Shown here: piece by piece, positions 16,944-25,130 of the stretch
Layout: each line of letters begins with the position of its first letter
How positions within the stretch are numbered: the stretch's first letter is position 1
Assembly: GCA_947164995.1 (NCBI GenBank)
Contig: CAMUYU010000008.1
Span: 1-45,464, forward strand
Direction of reading: 5' to 3'
DNA: 45,464 bases
Source: an uncultured Clostridia bacterium
GTDB lineage: Bacteria; Bacillota; Clostridia; TANB77; UBA1234
Made by a program: the position numbers and the translations under genes
Notes under the pieces: model-generated
The model's database searches: none
What the model saw: the letters and a program-made list of their open reading frames with translations, nothing else
Told to the model about the DNA's origin: nothing

Positions 16944-17769
16944 GCTTTTTTTGTCTAGTAATTTCAAATAATCCAAGTTTTGTAAATCCGCAATTTGCAA
17001 TCTTTGTATGGTCTTTGCTTTTTTCTTTATCTATTATCTCAAGTATTTCTTCTTCATGTTCCTTCTTTTCCATGTTTATAAAGTCGATGATGATGATGCC
17101 ACCTATATTTTTAAGTCTTAACTGCCTCATTACTTCAACAGCCGCTTCTTTGTTTACTTTAAAAACTATATCTTCTTTTTTATCTTGCTTTTTTCCAGTG
17201 GTTTTCCCTGAATTTACATCTATCGCAGTTAAAGCTTCTGTTTTTTCAATTACAATAAATCCGCCCGACTTTAGCCATATTTTAGTATTTTGCACCTTTT
17301 CAAGCTCTGTTTCAAGGCCAAATTTTGCTATATAATCTTCGTTGTCTTTGTATATTTTCCCTTTAAAATCTTTTAATATCTTTTCTTCTAAAGAGTTTGA
17401 AAGATATATAATTCTAGGCTTTTTTATCTTTTCAAAATCCGGCAAATCAAAGTCTTTGCTATTAACATTTGTCGTTAATTTGGCACCTTTTGCGCTCGTT
17501 TCATCTTTCTTAACTTTTACTAAAATCTTGTCTCCTTTTTTATATTTTTTATCTAGAGATTTTAGTTCTAAGAAAGCTTGTTTTGATAGCCCTATATCAA
17601 CAAATATCGTATTTGTCTTAGGGTGCACAGATGTGATAATTCCTATATATATATTTCCAATTTTGCTCTTTGTTTTTTCTGAAACTTCATAATATTCCAC
17701 GATTTTATTGGATTCTAGTACAATTATTAACTTTTTATCACCTTTTTTTTGAATAATTAATTCATCCAT
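16933..17769 (-). CDS. Minimal ribonuclease E/G family protein
   Basis: RNase E/G enzymes cleave single-stranded RNA in mRNA decay and rRNA processing. This protein is only 278 residues, against about 490 for RNase G. An S1-like RNA-binding domain (IGNIYIGIITSVHPKTNTIFVDIG, about residues 35-100) is present. The catalytic segment GGFIVIEKTEALTAIDVNSGK and the GGIIIIDFINM strand keep both metal-binding aspartates. The region normally forming the 5-prime sensor is shortened. The zinc-link CPxC motif and the C-terminal small domain are absent. GGAGA sits six bases before the ATG at 17769, and the frame runs on to 17799. It follows pth closely. It may be a reduced but active nuclease with relaxed 5-prime-end dependence. 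Confidence 0.82.
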   Translation of the reverse strand: MDELIIQKKGDKKLIIVLESNKIVEYYEVSEKTKSKIGNIYIGIITSVHPKTNTIFVDIGLSKQAFLELKSLDKKYKKGDKILVKVKKDETSAKGAKLTTNVNSKDFDLPDFEKIKKPRIIYLSNSLEEKILKDFKGKIYKDNEDYIAKFGLETELEKVQNTKIWLKSGGFIVIEKTEALTAIDVNSGKTTGKKQDKKEDIVFKVNKEAAVEVMRQLRLKNIGGIIIIDFINMEKKEHEEEILEIIDKEKSKDHTKIANCGFTKLGLFEITRQKKLAI

Positions 17770-17813
17770 ATGGACTCTCCTTATGAAAATAGCGACCAAA
17801 GGCCGCCTTTTCT

Positions 17814-18371
17814 TTAATTATATTTATTCATAGCTGATTCAATACCATTTTCAAGTATTTCAATAACCGCATCACAAGCATTGGTCGTAGCTTTATCTAT
17901 GTCGGCCATTTCTTCTGCTCGAAAACCGCTTAATACGTATTCTGCTAAATCTTGATCATAAATAGGCTTCCCAGAGCCCACTCTTACCCTTGCAAATTCT
18001 TCAGTTCCAAGCTTACTTGTTATATCTCTCATTCCATTATGAGTGCCTGGTTTTCCATTCTTCTTAATTCTAATTTTTCCGACTGCTATATCTATATCAT
18101 CGTATATAACAATTAGGTTTGCCTCTTTTTCTTTATAATAATTTAGCACACGAACTACACAGTTTCCTGATAAATTCATGTATGTAAGTGGCTTTACTAG
18201 TAGTACTTTTTCATCTTTGTATTTTCCAGTTCCAACCAAGCCAGCCATTCTCTCTTTATTCACTTTTATATTTAATTTTTCAGAAATCTTGTCTAAGGCC
18301 ATATACCCCAAGTTATGCCTTGTATTCTCATATTGCTTACCAGGATTTCCAAGTCCTACAATGATTTTCAT
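17814..18371 (-). CDS. pth: Peptidyl-tRNA hydrolase
   Basis: The enzyme releases peptide from prematurely dropped peptidyl-tRNA. The 186-residue length is normal. Visible are GLGNPGKQYENTRHNLGYMALD with the catalytic His, the KPLTYMNLSG block, VIYDDIDI with the conserved Asp, and GTHNGMRDI. The frame extends to 18392, but GGAGAG lies before the ATG at 18371 (MKIIVGLG), matching the family start. The RNase E/G-like gene follows 44 bases downstream, and a zinc-ribbon membrane protein gene lies 34 bases upstream. Confidence 0.97.
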   Translation of the reverse strand: MKIIVGLGNPGKQYENTRHNLGYMALDKISEKLNIKVNKERMAGLVGTGKYKDEKVLLVKPLTYMNLSGNCVVRVLNYYKEKEANLIVIYDDIDIAVGKIRIKKNGKPGTHNGMRDITSKLGTEEFARVRVGSGKPIYDQDLAEYVLSGFRAEEMADIDKATTNACDAVIEILENGIESAMNKYN

Positions 18372-18405
18372 TTTATTCTCTCCTACAATCAATTATTAAT
18401 AATAA

Positions 18406-19308
18406 TTACTCTTCACATTTAATATTAATATCAATTACTTTAATATTTTTCTCTTCATTAACATATAGCAACAATAGTCCAAAAAATCCAACAGCCTCAA
18501 TTAATAACCATAATAATGATAAATCTGGAAAATGAGAATCTAAAGTAAACCATAAAACTAGTATTAAAATCTCTTTAATTGTAGTATCAACAAATCTGAA
18601 TTTTTCTACATTTTTTTGATACATCCCTGATATTTCGCCTGTTTCTCCATTCATAAATAGCACAAGTTTATTTTTTCTATCTTTTAAGGCAATCTGATAA
18701 ACTGGAACAAAGGAATATATTTCATTTTTATCTACTATTATCTCTTTGTAATTTCGTGGAAGTACACCATTAGCAACGTCAAAATAAGCAGAATTAAAGG
18801 GTTTAGCATCATAAATCTTAAAAGGAGCTATTTTATACAAATAATATGTATCAAGCAAAACTCTCTTTTTAGGTAACATGTATTCTCTATATTCTTCGAA
18901 ATTATCTTTCCCGAAAAATAGTTTACTCTTGCTATAAGGATAGTATACTTTTGTTATTGGCGTTTTTTCATACTTATGTAAAAATCTCCCATCTACAATC
19001 TTTTTTAAATGTTCAGTAACTGTTTCTCTAAACTGTTCAACTGTATATTGAAAAGGGACAACACTGACATTTTTAGGATCAAAAGAATCGCTTTTTACAA
19101 TAAGGCTTTTCCCTCCACAATACAAACATTGCTTTAAAGAAATATCTTCATTAGCTAGAATAATAGCTCCACAATACTTACACTCATTAAAAGTAACATT
19201 AGATTCTTTTATATCATCAATATTAAAAATACTATTACAATGACTACAATATAATTTACCCTCTTTAATATTTAAATCCAAATTTCCGCCACAATTTTTA
19301 CATTTCAT
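18406..19308 (-). CDS. Zinc-ribbon protein with two C-terminal membrane helices
   Basis: The 300-residue protein opens with MKCKNCGGNLDL and YCSHC, then ECKYCG and QCLYCGG. These are four CxxC pairs that form two zinc ribbons (residues 1 to about 75). A soluble domain of about 160 residues follows, with PFQYTVEQF, VYYPY and FVPVYQI. Two membrane helices lie near the C-terminus (ILILVLWFTL and LLIEAVGFFGLLLLYV). Similar zinc-ribbon membrane proteins are common in Clostridia but unassigned. The ATG at 19308 follows GGAGGC; the frame continues upstream to 19452 without a better site. It is divergent from the VirD4-like gene, with a 135-base shared upstream region. Confidence 0.75.
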   Translation of the reverse strand: MKCKNCGGNLDLNIKEGKLYCSHCNSIFNIDDIKESNVTFNECKYCGAIILANEDISLKQCLYCGGKSLIVKSDSFDPKNVSVVPFQYTVEQFRETVTEHLKKIVDGRFLHKYEKTPITKVYYPYSKSKLFFGKDNFEEYREYMLPKKRVLLDTYYLYKIAPFKIYDAKPFNSAYFDVANGVLPRNYKEIIVDKNEIYSFVPVYQIALKDRKNKLVLFMNGETGEISGMYQKNVEKFRFVDTTIKEILILVLWFTLDSHFPDLSLLWLLIEAVGFFGLLLLYVNEEKNIKVIDINIKCEE

Positions 19309-19351
19309 AGGACCAGCGCCTCCAAAATTAACATAAAATTTGCTAAAACTA

Positions 19352-19380
19352 TTGAATTTTTCTTCAAAATATAGGATAAT
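19352..19380 (+). promoter_or_regulatory. Possible promoter of the VirD4-like gene
   Basis: TTGAAT (19352-19357) and GATAAT (19375-19380) are 17 bases apart, 63 bases before the start codon. The match is moderate. A TTGAA/TTCAA inverted repeat overlaps the -35 region. Confidence 0.4.
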
Positions 19381-19443
19381 ATACTCGGTTTTTAATGTCA
19401 ATAATTCCCATTTCCGCAAGGAAAAAATATGGAGGTTAAATAA

Positions 19444-22071
19444 ATGTTTCAAAAAATAATAGACAAACTGTTAGACCCAATTGAATTCTTATTTTTAAAA
19501 CCACTAAAAATAAATACTAATGAGTTTTTTGGATATTTATTTGGTGCCTTATCTCTTATATTCGGTGTTGACAGACTTACACAGTATCTTCGTGTATTCT
19601 TCACAGGCGAATTTAGCTCATATTGGTCACCATGGTTTTATTTATTTGCTTTAGCATGTCCATACATAGGTTATGTTTGTATTTGTGCATCTCCTAAAAA
19701 GAAAACTTTAAGAGATCCAATGCATTTCTTCGTGTTCTACTCTCTATGTATGTATGCAATCGTTATTGGTATGCTTTCTCAATGGACAAATGAAGTTATT
19801 TGGTATGTTCTTATGAGAAGCAGTAACTTTAAGATGATTTGTGGTAATATTCCAGAGATTATTGCTCCAGCTGTTGGAGGTATTTCAGTACTTCCTCCAT
19901 TCTTCACATTTAAATCTATGTGGAATTATTACATTGGTAATGTTGTAGATGGTGATACAGACTGGATTGAGTCTTTTGAAGATGTTAAAGGATTTAAACT
20001 AGTTGCTGCTGCCAACAAGAAAGAACTTCCAAGAGCATATTTTTGCGATGCTCCAATTTGTTTAGACGATAAAACTGGTTCAATGGCTACTATTCCAGAA
20101 AAGATTCGTTTTGAAGCCACAGTTGTTGAAGGTGCTACAGGTACTGGTAAAACCGCTACTGTTGTTGAACCAATGTGTGCAAATGATATTGAACGTAAAT
20201 TCTTCTTTAGAGAAATCTCTAAAAAGATGGCACATCACGCCCTATCTACTGGTATGGCTGAACTTAACGTTCCATATAACAACGATTACTTAAACCATAA
20301 TTTTGATTTATCTTTCTTAACTCCACGTGAAGGAAGAAAATCTGAATATAAGAACTATGTTAAAGATATGATTAAGTTCGAAGACCCAGAAACTGGCGAG
20401 CTATACTATAGAAACATGGGCTTCACACTAGTTGCTCCAGATAATGCTTGTATCGAACGTGTTCAAAAAGTTGCAAAAGCATATAACATGCATGTAAATA
20501 TAATTGACCCAACTGATCCTGATTCTTTTGGTATTAACCCATTTACAGGAAAAGATCCAGCTAAGATTGCTGCAATTATTTCTACAGTACTTAAAGCTAT
20601 GAATGAAGCTGATGGTGGTAAAGATGATACTTTCTTCCAAAGTGTTGCTCAACAAGCTTTTGAAAACTTAGCTATTTTGTTAAAACTTATTTATCCAAGG
20701 ATGCATAATGGTGATACCCCTACTTTGGAAGATATGCTAGCCATTTTAAATAATTTTGATATTGCAGAAGAAATGTGCGAAGTACTTAAAAAAGACACTA
20801 AACTTGCTGAAGAATATTCTTCACTTATTGGTTACTTTGAAAAGAACTTCTACAAACCTCCTGTTAATATTCATGGATATGAAATTGCTACTACTTATGG
20901 TAGCGGTAGAAAGAAAACTGAAGAAGTGGTTTATGGTGCTATCACTCAACTAGATAACTTCTTAAGAAACCCTGGTGTTAAGAGAGTTTTGTGTAGTAGA
21001 AATCACAACGTTAACTTTGACCAAGCTCTTCAAAATGGTGAAATCATTACTGTTTGTACTCGTCAAGGTGCACTTGGTGAAATCCACCAAAGAGCTTTTG
21101 GTATGTTCTTTATACTATCATTTAAAGATGCTGTATTAAGACGTCCTGGTGTTGAAGATTCTCGTACACCTCACTTCGTATATATTGATGAGTTCCCTCT
21201 ATATATCAATAAAGATGTTGAAGCTTTCTTCACATTGTTTAGAAAATATCGTTGTGGAACATTAATAACTATCCAAAATTTAAGCCAACTTTCAAGAGTT
21301 AAAGCCTTAGACTTTAGAGATATAGTTCTTACAAACACTAAATCTCAAATCGTATTTGGTGATTTAACTGCTGCAGAAAGTGAATTCTGGGCTAAAGAAT
21401 TTGGTAACAAGAAAAAATGGAATTACAAGACTACTAAAATTGTTGATACTTCTACTCCAGAAGGTGACAAAGCTCAAACAGAAGCATTCATGAGTTCTAA
21501 ACAAGAATTCGTTGAAAACTATAAAGCTGGAAAAATCTTTACTCTTAAATTTAAACAATGCATTTATAGAACTAAAGATAAAGGCGGTTCAAGAGTTGTT
21601 GGTCGTGGTATGACAGACTTCATTAAAGGCGACTACTACAAAGAGCACAAGATGTCTGAATATGATTTCGAATCATTTGGACATACAGCAAATTCAAATG
21701 TAAACTCTGGCTCACAAGATAACTTGTTATTTGGAGACATGCCTTCAACATCAGCTAACAATGCTTCTACTCCTCTTTCAAGCACATCTTCTGCTTTTGC
21801 TACAACATCAACAGGTATTGATGAGTTTGGAACTTCAAAAGTAGATAACAGTAAAGTTGAGGATATCTTTATTGATTTAGACCATGATGGAGTTAATGAC
21901 TTATCTTATGCTGACCCTGTTGTTTTAACAGATGGCAAACCTACTAATACATCAGAAAAAAAGCCAAAAAGAAGAAAGAAAAAATCTTCTAATGCAACTG
22001 ATACGCAAGAGGATAATAATGATAATCCAATTAACTCAGATGATGATAATCAAATAATTATTAAATATTAA
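19444..22071 (+). CDS. VirD4/TraG-like coupling ATPase
   Basis: This 875-residue protein belongs to the TraG/VirD4/TraD coupling-ATPase superfamily, which feeds substrates into type IV secretion channels. Three or four N-terminal membrane helices (about residues 29-160) are followed by Walker A GATGTGKT (230-237) and Walker B FVYIDEF with Asp582 and Glu583. LITIQNLSQL and IVLTNTKSQIVFGDLT come later and are typical of the family. The C-terminal 170 residues are low-complexity, Ser/Thr- then Asp/Asn-rich. They include DLDHDGVND, a calcium-loop-like motif, and a KPKRRKKK patch. GGAGG precedes the ATG. It is the only large plus-strand gene here, with no relaxase or VirB4 nearby, so classical conjugation is not evident. 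Confidence 0.85.
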   Translation: MFQKIIDKLLDPIEFLFLKPLKINTNEFFGYLFGALSLIFGVDRLTQYLRVFFTGEFSSYWSPWFYLFALACPYIGYVCICASPKKKTLRDPMHFFVFYSLCMYAIVIGMLSQWTNEVIWYVLMRSSNFKMICGNIPEIIAPAVGGISVLPPFFTFKSMWNYYIGNVVDGDTDWIESFEDVKGFKLVAAANKKELPRAYFCDAPICLDDKTGSMATIPEKIRFEATVVEGATGTGKTATVVEPMCANDIERKFFFREISKKMAHHALSTGMAELNVPYNNDYLNHNFDLSFLTPREGRKSEYKNYVKDMIKFEDPETGELYYRNMGFTLVAPDNACIERVQKVAKAYNMHVNIIDPTDPDSFGINPFTGKDPAKIAAIISTVLKAMNEADGGKDDTFFQSVAQQAFENLAILLKLIYPRMHNGDTPTLEDMLAILNNFDIAEEMCEVLKKDTKLAEEYSSLIGYFEKNFYKPPVNIHGYEIATTYGSGRKKTEEVVYGAITQLDNFLRNPGVKRVLCSRNHNVNFDQALQNGEIITVCTRQGALGEIHQRAFGMFFILSFKDAVLRRPGVEDSRTPHFVYIDEFPLYINKDVEAFFTLFRKYRCGTLITIQNLSQLSRVKALDFRDIVLTNTKSQIVFGDLTAAESEFWAKEFGNKKKWNYKTTKIVDTSTPEGDKAQTEAFMSSKQEFVENYKAGKIFTLKFKQCIYRTKDKGGSRVVGRGMTDFIKGDYYKEHKMSEYDFESFGHTANSNVNSGSQDNLLFGDMPSTSANNASTPLSSTSSAFATTSTGIDEFGTSKVDNSKVEDIFIDLDHDGVNDLSYADPVVLTDGKPTNTSEKKPKRRKKKSSNATDTQEDNNDNPINSDDDNQIIIKY

Positions 22072-22104
22072 AAAAGAACTCGGGAAAAACCCGAGTTCTT
22101 TTTT
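22071..22104. terminator. Bidirectional terminator between convergent genes
   Basis: The stem AAAAAGAACTCGGG/CCCGAGTTCTTTTT with a five-A loop has a T run on both strands. It sits exactly between the stop of the VirD4-like gene and the end of prs. Confidence 0.95.
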
Positions 22105-23068
22105 ATCCTTCCATATCATGGTCTTCAAATAAATCTCCAACCGATTCACCTGTATGAATCTTGTGAATTGCCTTTCCAAATAATGGAGCTATATCTAATA
22201 CTTTTATTTTGTCTATTCTCTTTTCTGGAATAAGAGGAATTGTATTTGTAACTACAACTTCTTTTAAATTTGATTTAGCAATCTTCTCTACTGCATTTGC
22301 AGAAAGAACTGCGTGTGTGCATGCTGCATAGACTTCTTTTGCTCCATTTTCTGTAAGCATTCTAACCGCTTCTAACATAGAGCCACCAGTATCAATCTCA
22401 TCATCAAAAATAACACAAGTTTTACCTTTTACATCACCTATAATATGACTTGCTACTGCTTTATCATCATTGCCATTTCTTCTTTTATCTATTAATGCAA
22501 TTTCTGTTCCAAGTCGTCTTGCATACTTGTATGCATTTTTAGAACTACCTGCATCTGTTGCAACAACTACCATTTCAGAACCAAGCTTTTGTGCCAAAGG
22601 TCTAAAATATGCTGTTAAAATATCTTTAGCTTTTAGATGGTCTGTAGGTACCTCGATAAAGCCTTGAATTGCAGGATTGTGCAAATCACAAGTTAATACT
22701 CTATCGGCACCTGCTTTTACCAATATATCTGCTACTAGCTTTGCAGTAATTGGAATTCTAGGTTGATCTTTTTTATCTGACCTAGCATAAATATAATACG
22801 GAAGCACTGCTGTAATCCTCTTAGCTGAAGCTCTTCTTAACGCATCAATCGTAATTAGAAGCTCCATTATTCTTTCATTTACTGGTGGAAGAGTTGTTTG
22901 AAATACAAAAACATCATCTTCCCTAACTGGTTCTAAAATTCTTACAAAGGTATTGTCGTTCTTAAACTTCATTACCTCTTTTTTGCCTAGTCTAATACCG
23001 AGTTCCTCACAAACATTTTTTGCAAAATCCTCCGCTGAATTGCAAGCAAAAATTTTTAAATTATTCAT
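22103..23068 (-). CDS. prs: Ribose-phosphate pyrophosphokinase
   Basis: The enzyme makes PRPP from ribose 5-phosphate and ATP for purine, pyrimidine, His and NAD synthesis. The 321 residues contain YARSDKKDQPRIPITAKL (canonical YARQDRKDQPR), VLTCDLH and VPTDHL. The catalytic flexible loop IDKRR and the PRPP loop FDDEIDTGGSM (canonical DDMIDTAGT) follow. It is somewhat divergent from the B. subtilis type, but the key Lys/Arg and Asp residues remain. GGAGG precedes the ATG. It lies downstream of pyrG but has its own promoter, which makes a nucleotide-synthesis pair. Confidence 0.95.
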   Translation of the reverse strand: MNNLKIFACNSAEDFAKNVCEELGIRLGKKEVMKFKNDNTFVRILEPVREDDVFVFQTTLPPVNERIMELLITIDALRRASAKRITAVLPYYIYARSDKKDQPRIPITAKLVADILVKAGADRVLTCDLHNPAIQGFIEVPTDHLKAKDILTAYFRPLAQKLGSEMVVVATDAGSSKNAYKYARRLGTEIALIDKRRNGNDDKAVASHIIGDVKGKTCVIFDDEIDTGGSMLEAVRMLTENGAKEVYAACTHAVLSANAVEKIAKSNLKEVVVTNTIPLIPEKRIDKIKVLDIAPLFGKAIHKIHTGESVGDLFEDHDMEG

Positions 23069-23099
23069 TACTTACCTCCACATTATTATTTACAAGCCT

Positions 23100-23128
23100 A
23101 TTCTATACCATTAAATATTTTTTGACAA
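23100..23128 (-). promoter_or_regulatory. Promoter of prs
   Basis: TTGTCA (23123-23128) and TAGAAT (23100-23105) are 17 bases apart on the minus strand, 31 bases before the prs start codon. Confidence 0.65.
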
Positions 23129-23132
23129 CACC

Positions 23133-24746
23133 CTAATTGCTCTTATTAATAAATACCTTGCTTTCCCTTATAAATGAGTTAAATAAAGGATGTGGCCTTG
23201 TTGGCCTTGATTTAAATTCTGGGTGAAATTGACATGCAATAAAATGAGGATGATTTTTTAATTCTATTATTTCCACTAAATTTGCCTCTTCATTAATACC
23301 AGAAAATACCATTCCATTTTTCTCTAAAACTTCTCTATATTTATTATTAAATTCATATCTATGTCTATGACGTTCTTTTATGTTTTCCTGTTTGTACTCT
23401 TTATATGCTTGAGAATCTTTAACTAATTTACAATCATAATTTCCTAATCTTAATGTTCCACCTTTATTAATTATTCCTTTTTGTTCAGCCATTAAATCTA
23501 TTATTGGTTCTTTACAAAGTTCATTAAACTCTGTTGAAGATGCTTCATGAATTCCACACACATTTCTTGCAAATTCAATAACTGCAAGTTGCATTCCCAA
23601 GCAAATTCCTAAATATGGAATATTGTTTTCTCTTGCATACTTAATTGCTTTAATCTTACCTTCTATTCCTCTAGAGCCAAACCCTCCTGGAACAATTATT
23701 CCTGCAGAATTTTTAAACACTTTTGAAATATCTTTTTCTTTTTCAAGTTCTTCCGAATTTACCCAATTAATATTAATTTTTACATCGTTAGCATATCCAG
23801 CATGTTTTAAACTTTCACTTACAGATATATATGCATCATGAAGTTCAACATATTTTCCAACTAATGCAATTTCAATTTCGTCTTTTAAGCTATCTACTTT
23901 TTCAACTAAATCTTCCCAATACTTTATATTGCTCTTCTTTATAACAAGTTTGAATTGCTCTAAAACTATTTGGTCCATTCCTTGCTTATAATAGTTTAAA
24001 GGAACCCAAAAGATATTTTTTACATCAACACTATCTATAACATTTCTAGGAGGTACGCTACAGTATAACGAAATTTTATCTTTTAAATGTTCACTTAATT
24101 CTTCACTACTTCTACAAACAATTAGGTCTGGTTGAATACCCATTCCACGAAGTTCAATTACAGAGTGCTGTGTAGGCTTTGTTTTAAGTTCATTAGAGCC
24201 ATATATATAAGGTACTAATGTCGCATGAACAAATAAAGTGTTTTCTTTTCCTAGTTCATTTCTAATTTGTCTTAATGCTTCTATAAATGATTGTGATTCT
24301 ATATCTCCTATAGTTCCTCCAATTTCAGTGATAACAATATCTGCACCACTAGTTGAAGCAGCTGCATATACTTTTGATTTTATTTCATCAGTTATATGAG
24401 GAACTATTTGAACTGTTGCTCCTAAGTAATCTCCTCTTCTTTCTTTTTCAATTACACTTTGATAAACCTTTCCAGTTGTAATATTGGAAGTATAATTCAA
24501 TTCTTCATCTATAAATCTTTCATAATGTCCTAAATCTAAATCTGTTTCCGCACCATCTTGAGTTACATACACCTCTCCGTGTTGATACGGAGACATTGTT
24601 CCTGGGTCAACATTAATATACGGATCAAACTTTTGCATAAATACTTTGTATCCTCGAGCTTTTAATAAAAGTGCCAGGCTAGAGGCAGTTATTCCTTTGC
24701 CCAAGCCTGACACCACTCCACCTGTTACAAAAACAAATTTCGCCAT
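23133..24746 (-). CDS. pyrG: CTP synthase
   Basis: The enzyme aminates UTP to CTP using glutamine. The 537-residue length is normal. The N-terminal synthetase domain begins [23 protein letters not shown] and has [22 protein letters not shown]. The C-terminal class I glutamine amidotransferase domain has the PGGFGSRG loop, LGICLGMQ with the nucleophilic Cys, and FHPEF with the His of the triad. GGGGAGG precedes the ATG. A promoter and a terminator hairpin lie directly upstream. Confidence 0.98.
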   Translation of the reverse strand: MAKFVFVTGGVVSGLGKGITASSLALLLKARGYKVFMQKFDPYINVDPGTMSPYQHGEVYVTQDGAETDLDLGHYERFIDEELNYTSNITTGKVYQSVIEKERRGDYLGATVQIVPHITDEIKSKVYAAASTSGADIVITEIGGTIGDIESQSFIEALRQIRNELGKENTLFVHATLVPYIYGSNELKTKPTQHSVIELRGMGIQPDLIVCRSSEELSEHLKDKISLYCSVPPRNVIDSVDVKNIFWVPLNYYKQGMDQIVLEQFKLVIKKSNIKYWEDLVEKVDSLKDEIEIALVGKYVELHDAYISVSESLKHAGYANDVKININWVNSEELEKEKDISKVFKNSAGIIVPGGFGSRGIEGKIKAIKYARENNIPYLGICLGMQLAVIEFARNVCGIHEASSTEFNELCKEPIIDLMAEQKGIINKGGTLRLGNYDCKLVKDSQAYKEYKQENIKERHRHRYEFNNKYREVLEKNGMVFSGINEEANLVEIIELKNHPHFIACQFHPEFKSRPTRPHPLFNSFIRESKVFINKSN

Positions 24747-24774
24747 TTCTTTTTACCTCCCCAAAACTATTTTT

Positions 24775-24812
24775 AAAAACAAAAATCCACCTATGGAGAA
24801 CTCCATAGGTGG
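24775..24812 (-). terminator. Terminator hairpin in the pyrG leader
   Basis: A perfect twelve-base-pair stem CCACCTATGGAG/CTCCATAGGTGG with a two-base loop is followed on the minus strand by ATTTTTGTTTTT. It lies between a strong promoter and pyrG, so it can act on the pyrG transcript as an attenuator as well as ending the upstream operon. Confidence 0.88.
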
Positions 24813-24821
24813 CTCTTCTAG

Positions 24822-24850
24822 ATTATATCAAATTAGTTTCAAAATGTAAA
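24822..24850 (-). promoter_or_regulatory. Promoter of pyrG
   Basis: TTTACA (24845-24850) and a perfect TATAAT (24822-24827) are 17 bases apart on the minus strand. The transcript would start only a few bases before the hairpin ending at 24812. Confidence 0.7.
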
Positions 24851-24857
24851 ATGTTTT

Positions 24858-25118
24858 TTATACAAAAGGATCTGATTTAAAATCTTTAAACAAATCAATA
24901 AACCATTGTCCAAGGCTTAACCAAGAAACACAAACAAAAACCCCTATAAGCCATGGTATTATTGATTCTTTAGCATCAGACTTTTTAGTTGCAGGTTGCA
25001 ACAAAAACATATAACCTATTTGCATCAATTTTAAAGCTGAAATTGCAAGTGCAATACCTGCTAAAACTTTGGAAATAGACATTATTATTTCTTCAACTGT
25101 TGGATCAGCTACTTCCAT
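24858..25118 (-). CDS. Small two-helix membrane protein, VirB2/TrbC pilin-like
   Basis: The 86-residue protein has two hydrophobic helices (about 18-38, AGIALAISALKLMQIGYMFLL, and 53-75, WLIGVFVCVSWLSLGQWFI). They are joined by a short charged loop with PATKKSDAKES. The size and helix-loop-helix layout resemble VirB2/TrbC pilin subunits of type IV secretion systems, although no long signal peptide is present. AAGGAGGA precedes the ATG. The gene begins 12 bases after the DUF362 fusion gene and is surely co-transcribed with it. The pilin assignment is inferred from shape and from the VirD4-like gene nearby, not from a definite sequence match. A holin-like or accessory membrane protein is possible. 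Confidence 0.6.
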   Translation of the reverse strand: MEVADPTVEEIIMSISKVLAGIALAISALKLMQIGYMFLLQPATKKSDAKESIIPWLIGVFVCVSWLSLGQWFIDLFKDFKSDPFV

Positions 25119-25130
25119 AATTATTCCTCC

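Noticed and set aside
19444-22071. Integrative conjugative element
   Set aside because: No relaxase, integrase, VirB4 or attachment repeats were found, and both flanks are housekeeping genes.
22103-23068. Non-canonical phosphoribosyltransferase rather than Prs
   Set aside because: Differences such as YARSDKK and DDEIDTGGS are conservative and the catalytic KRR and PRPP loop are present.
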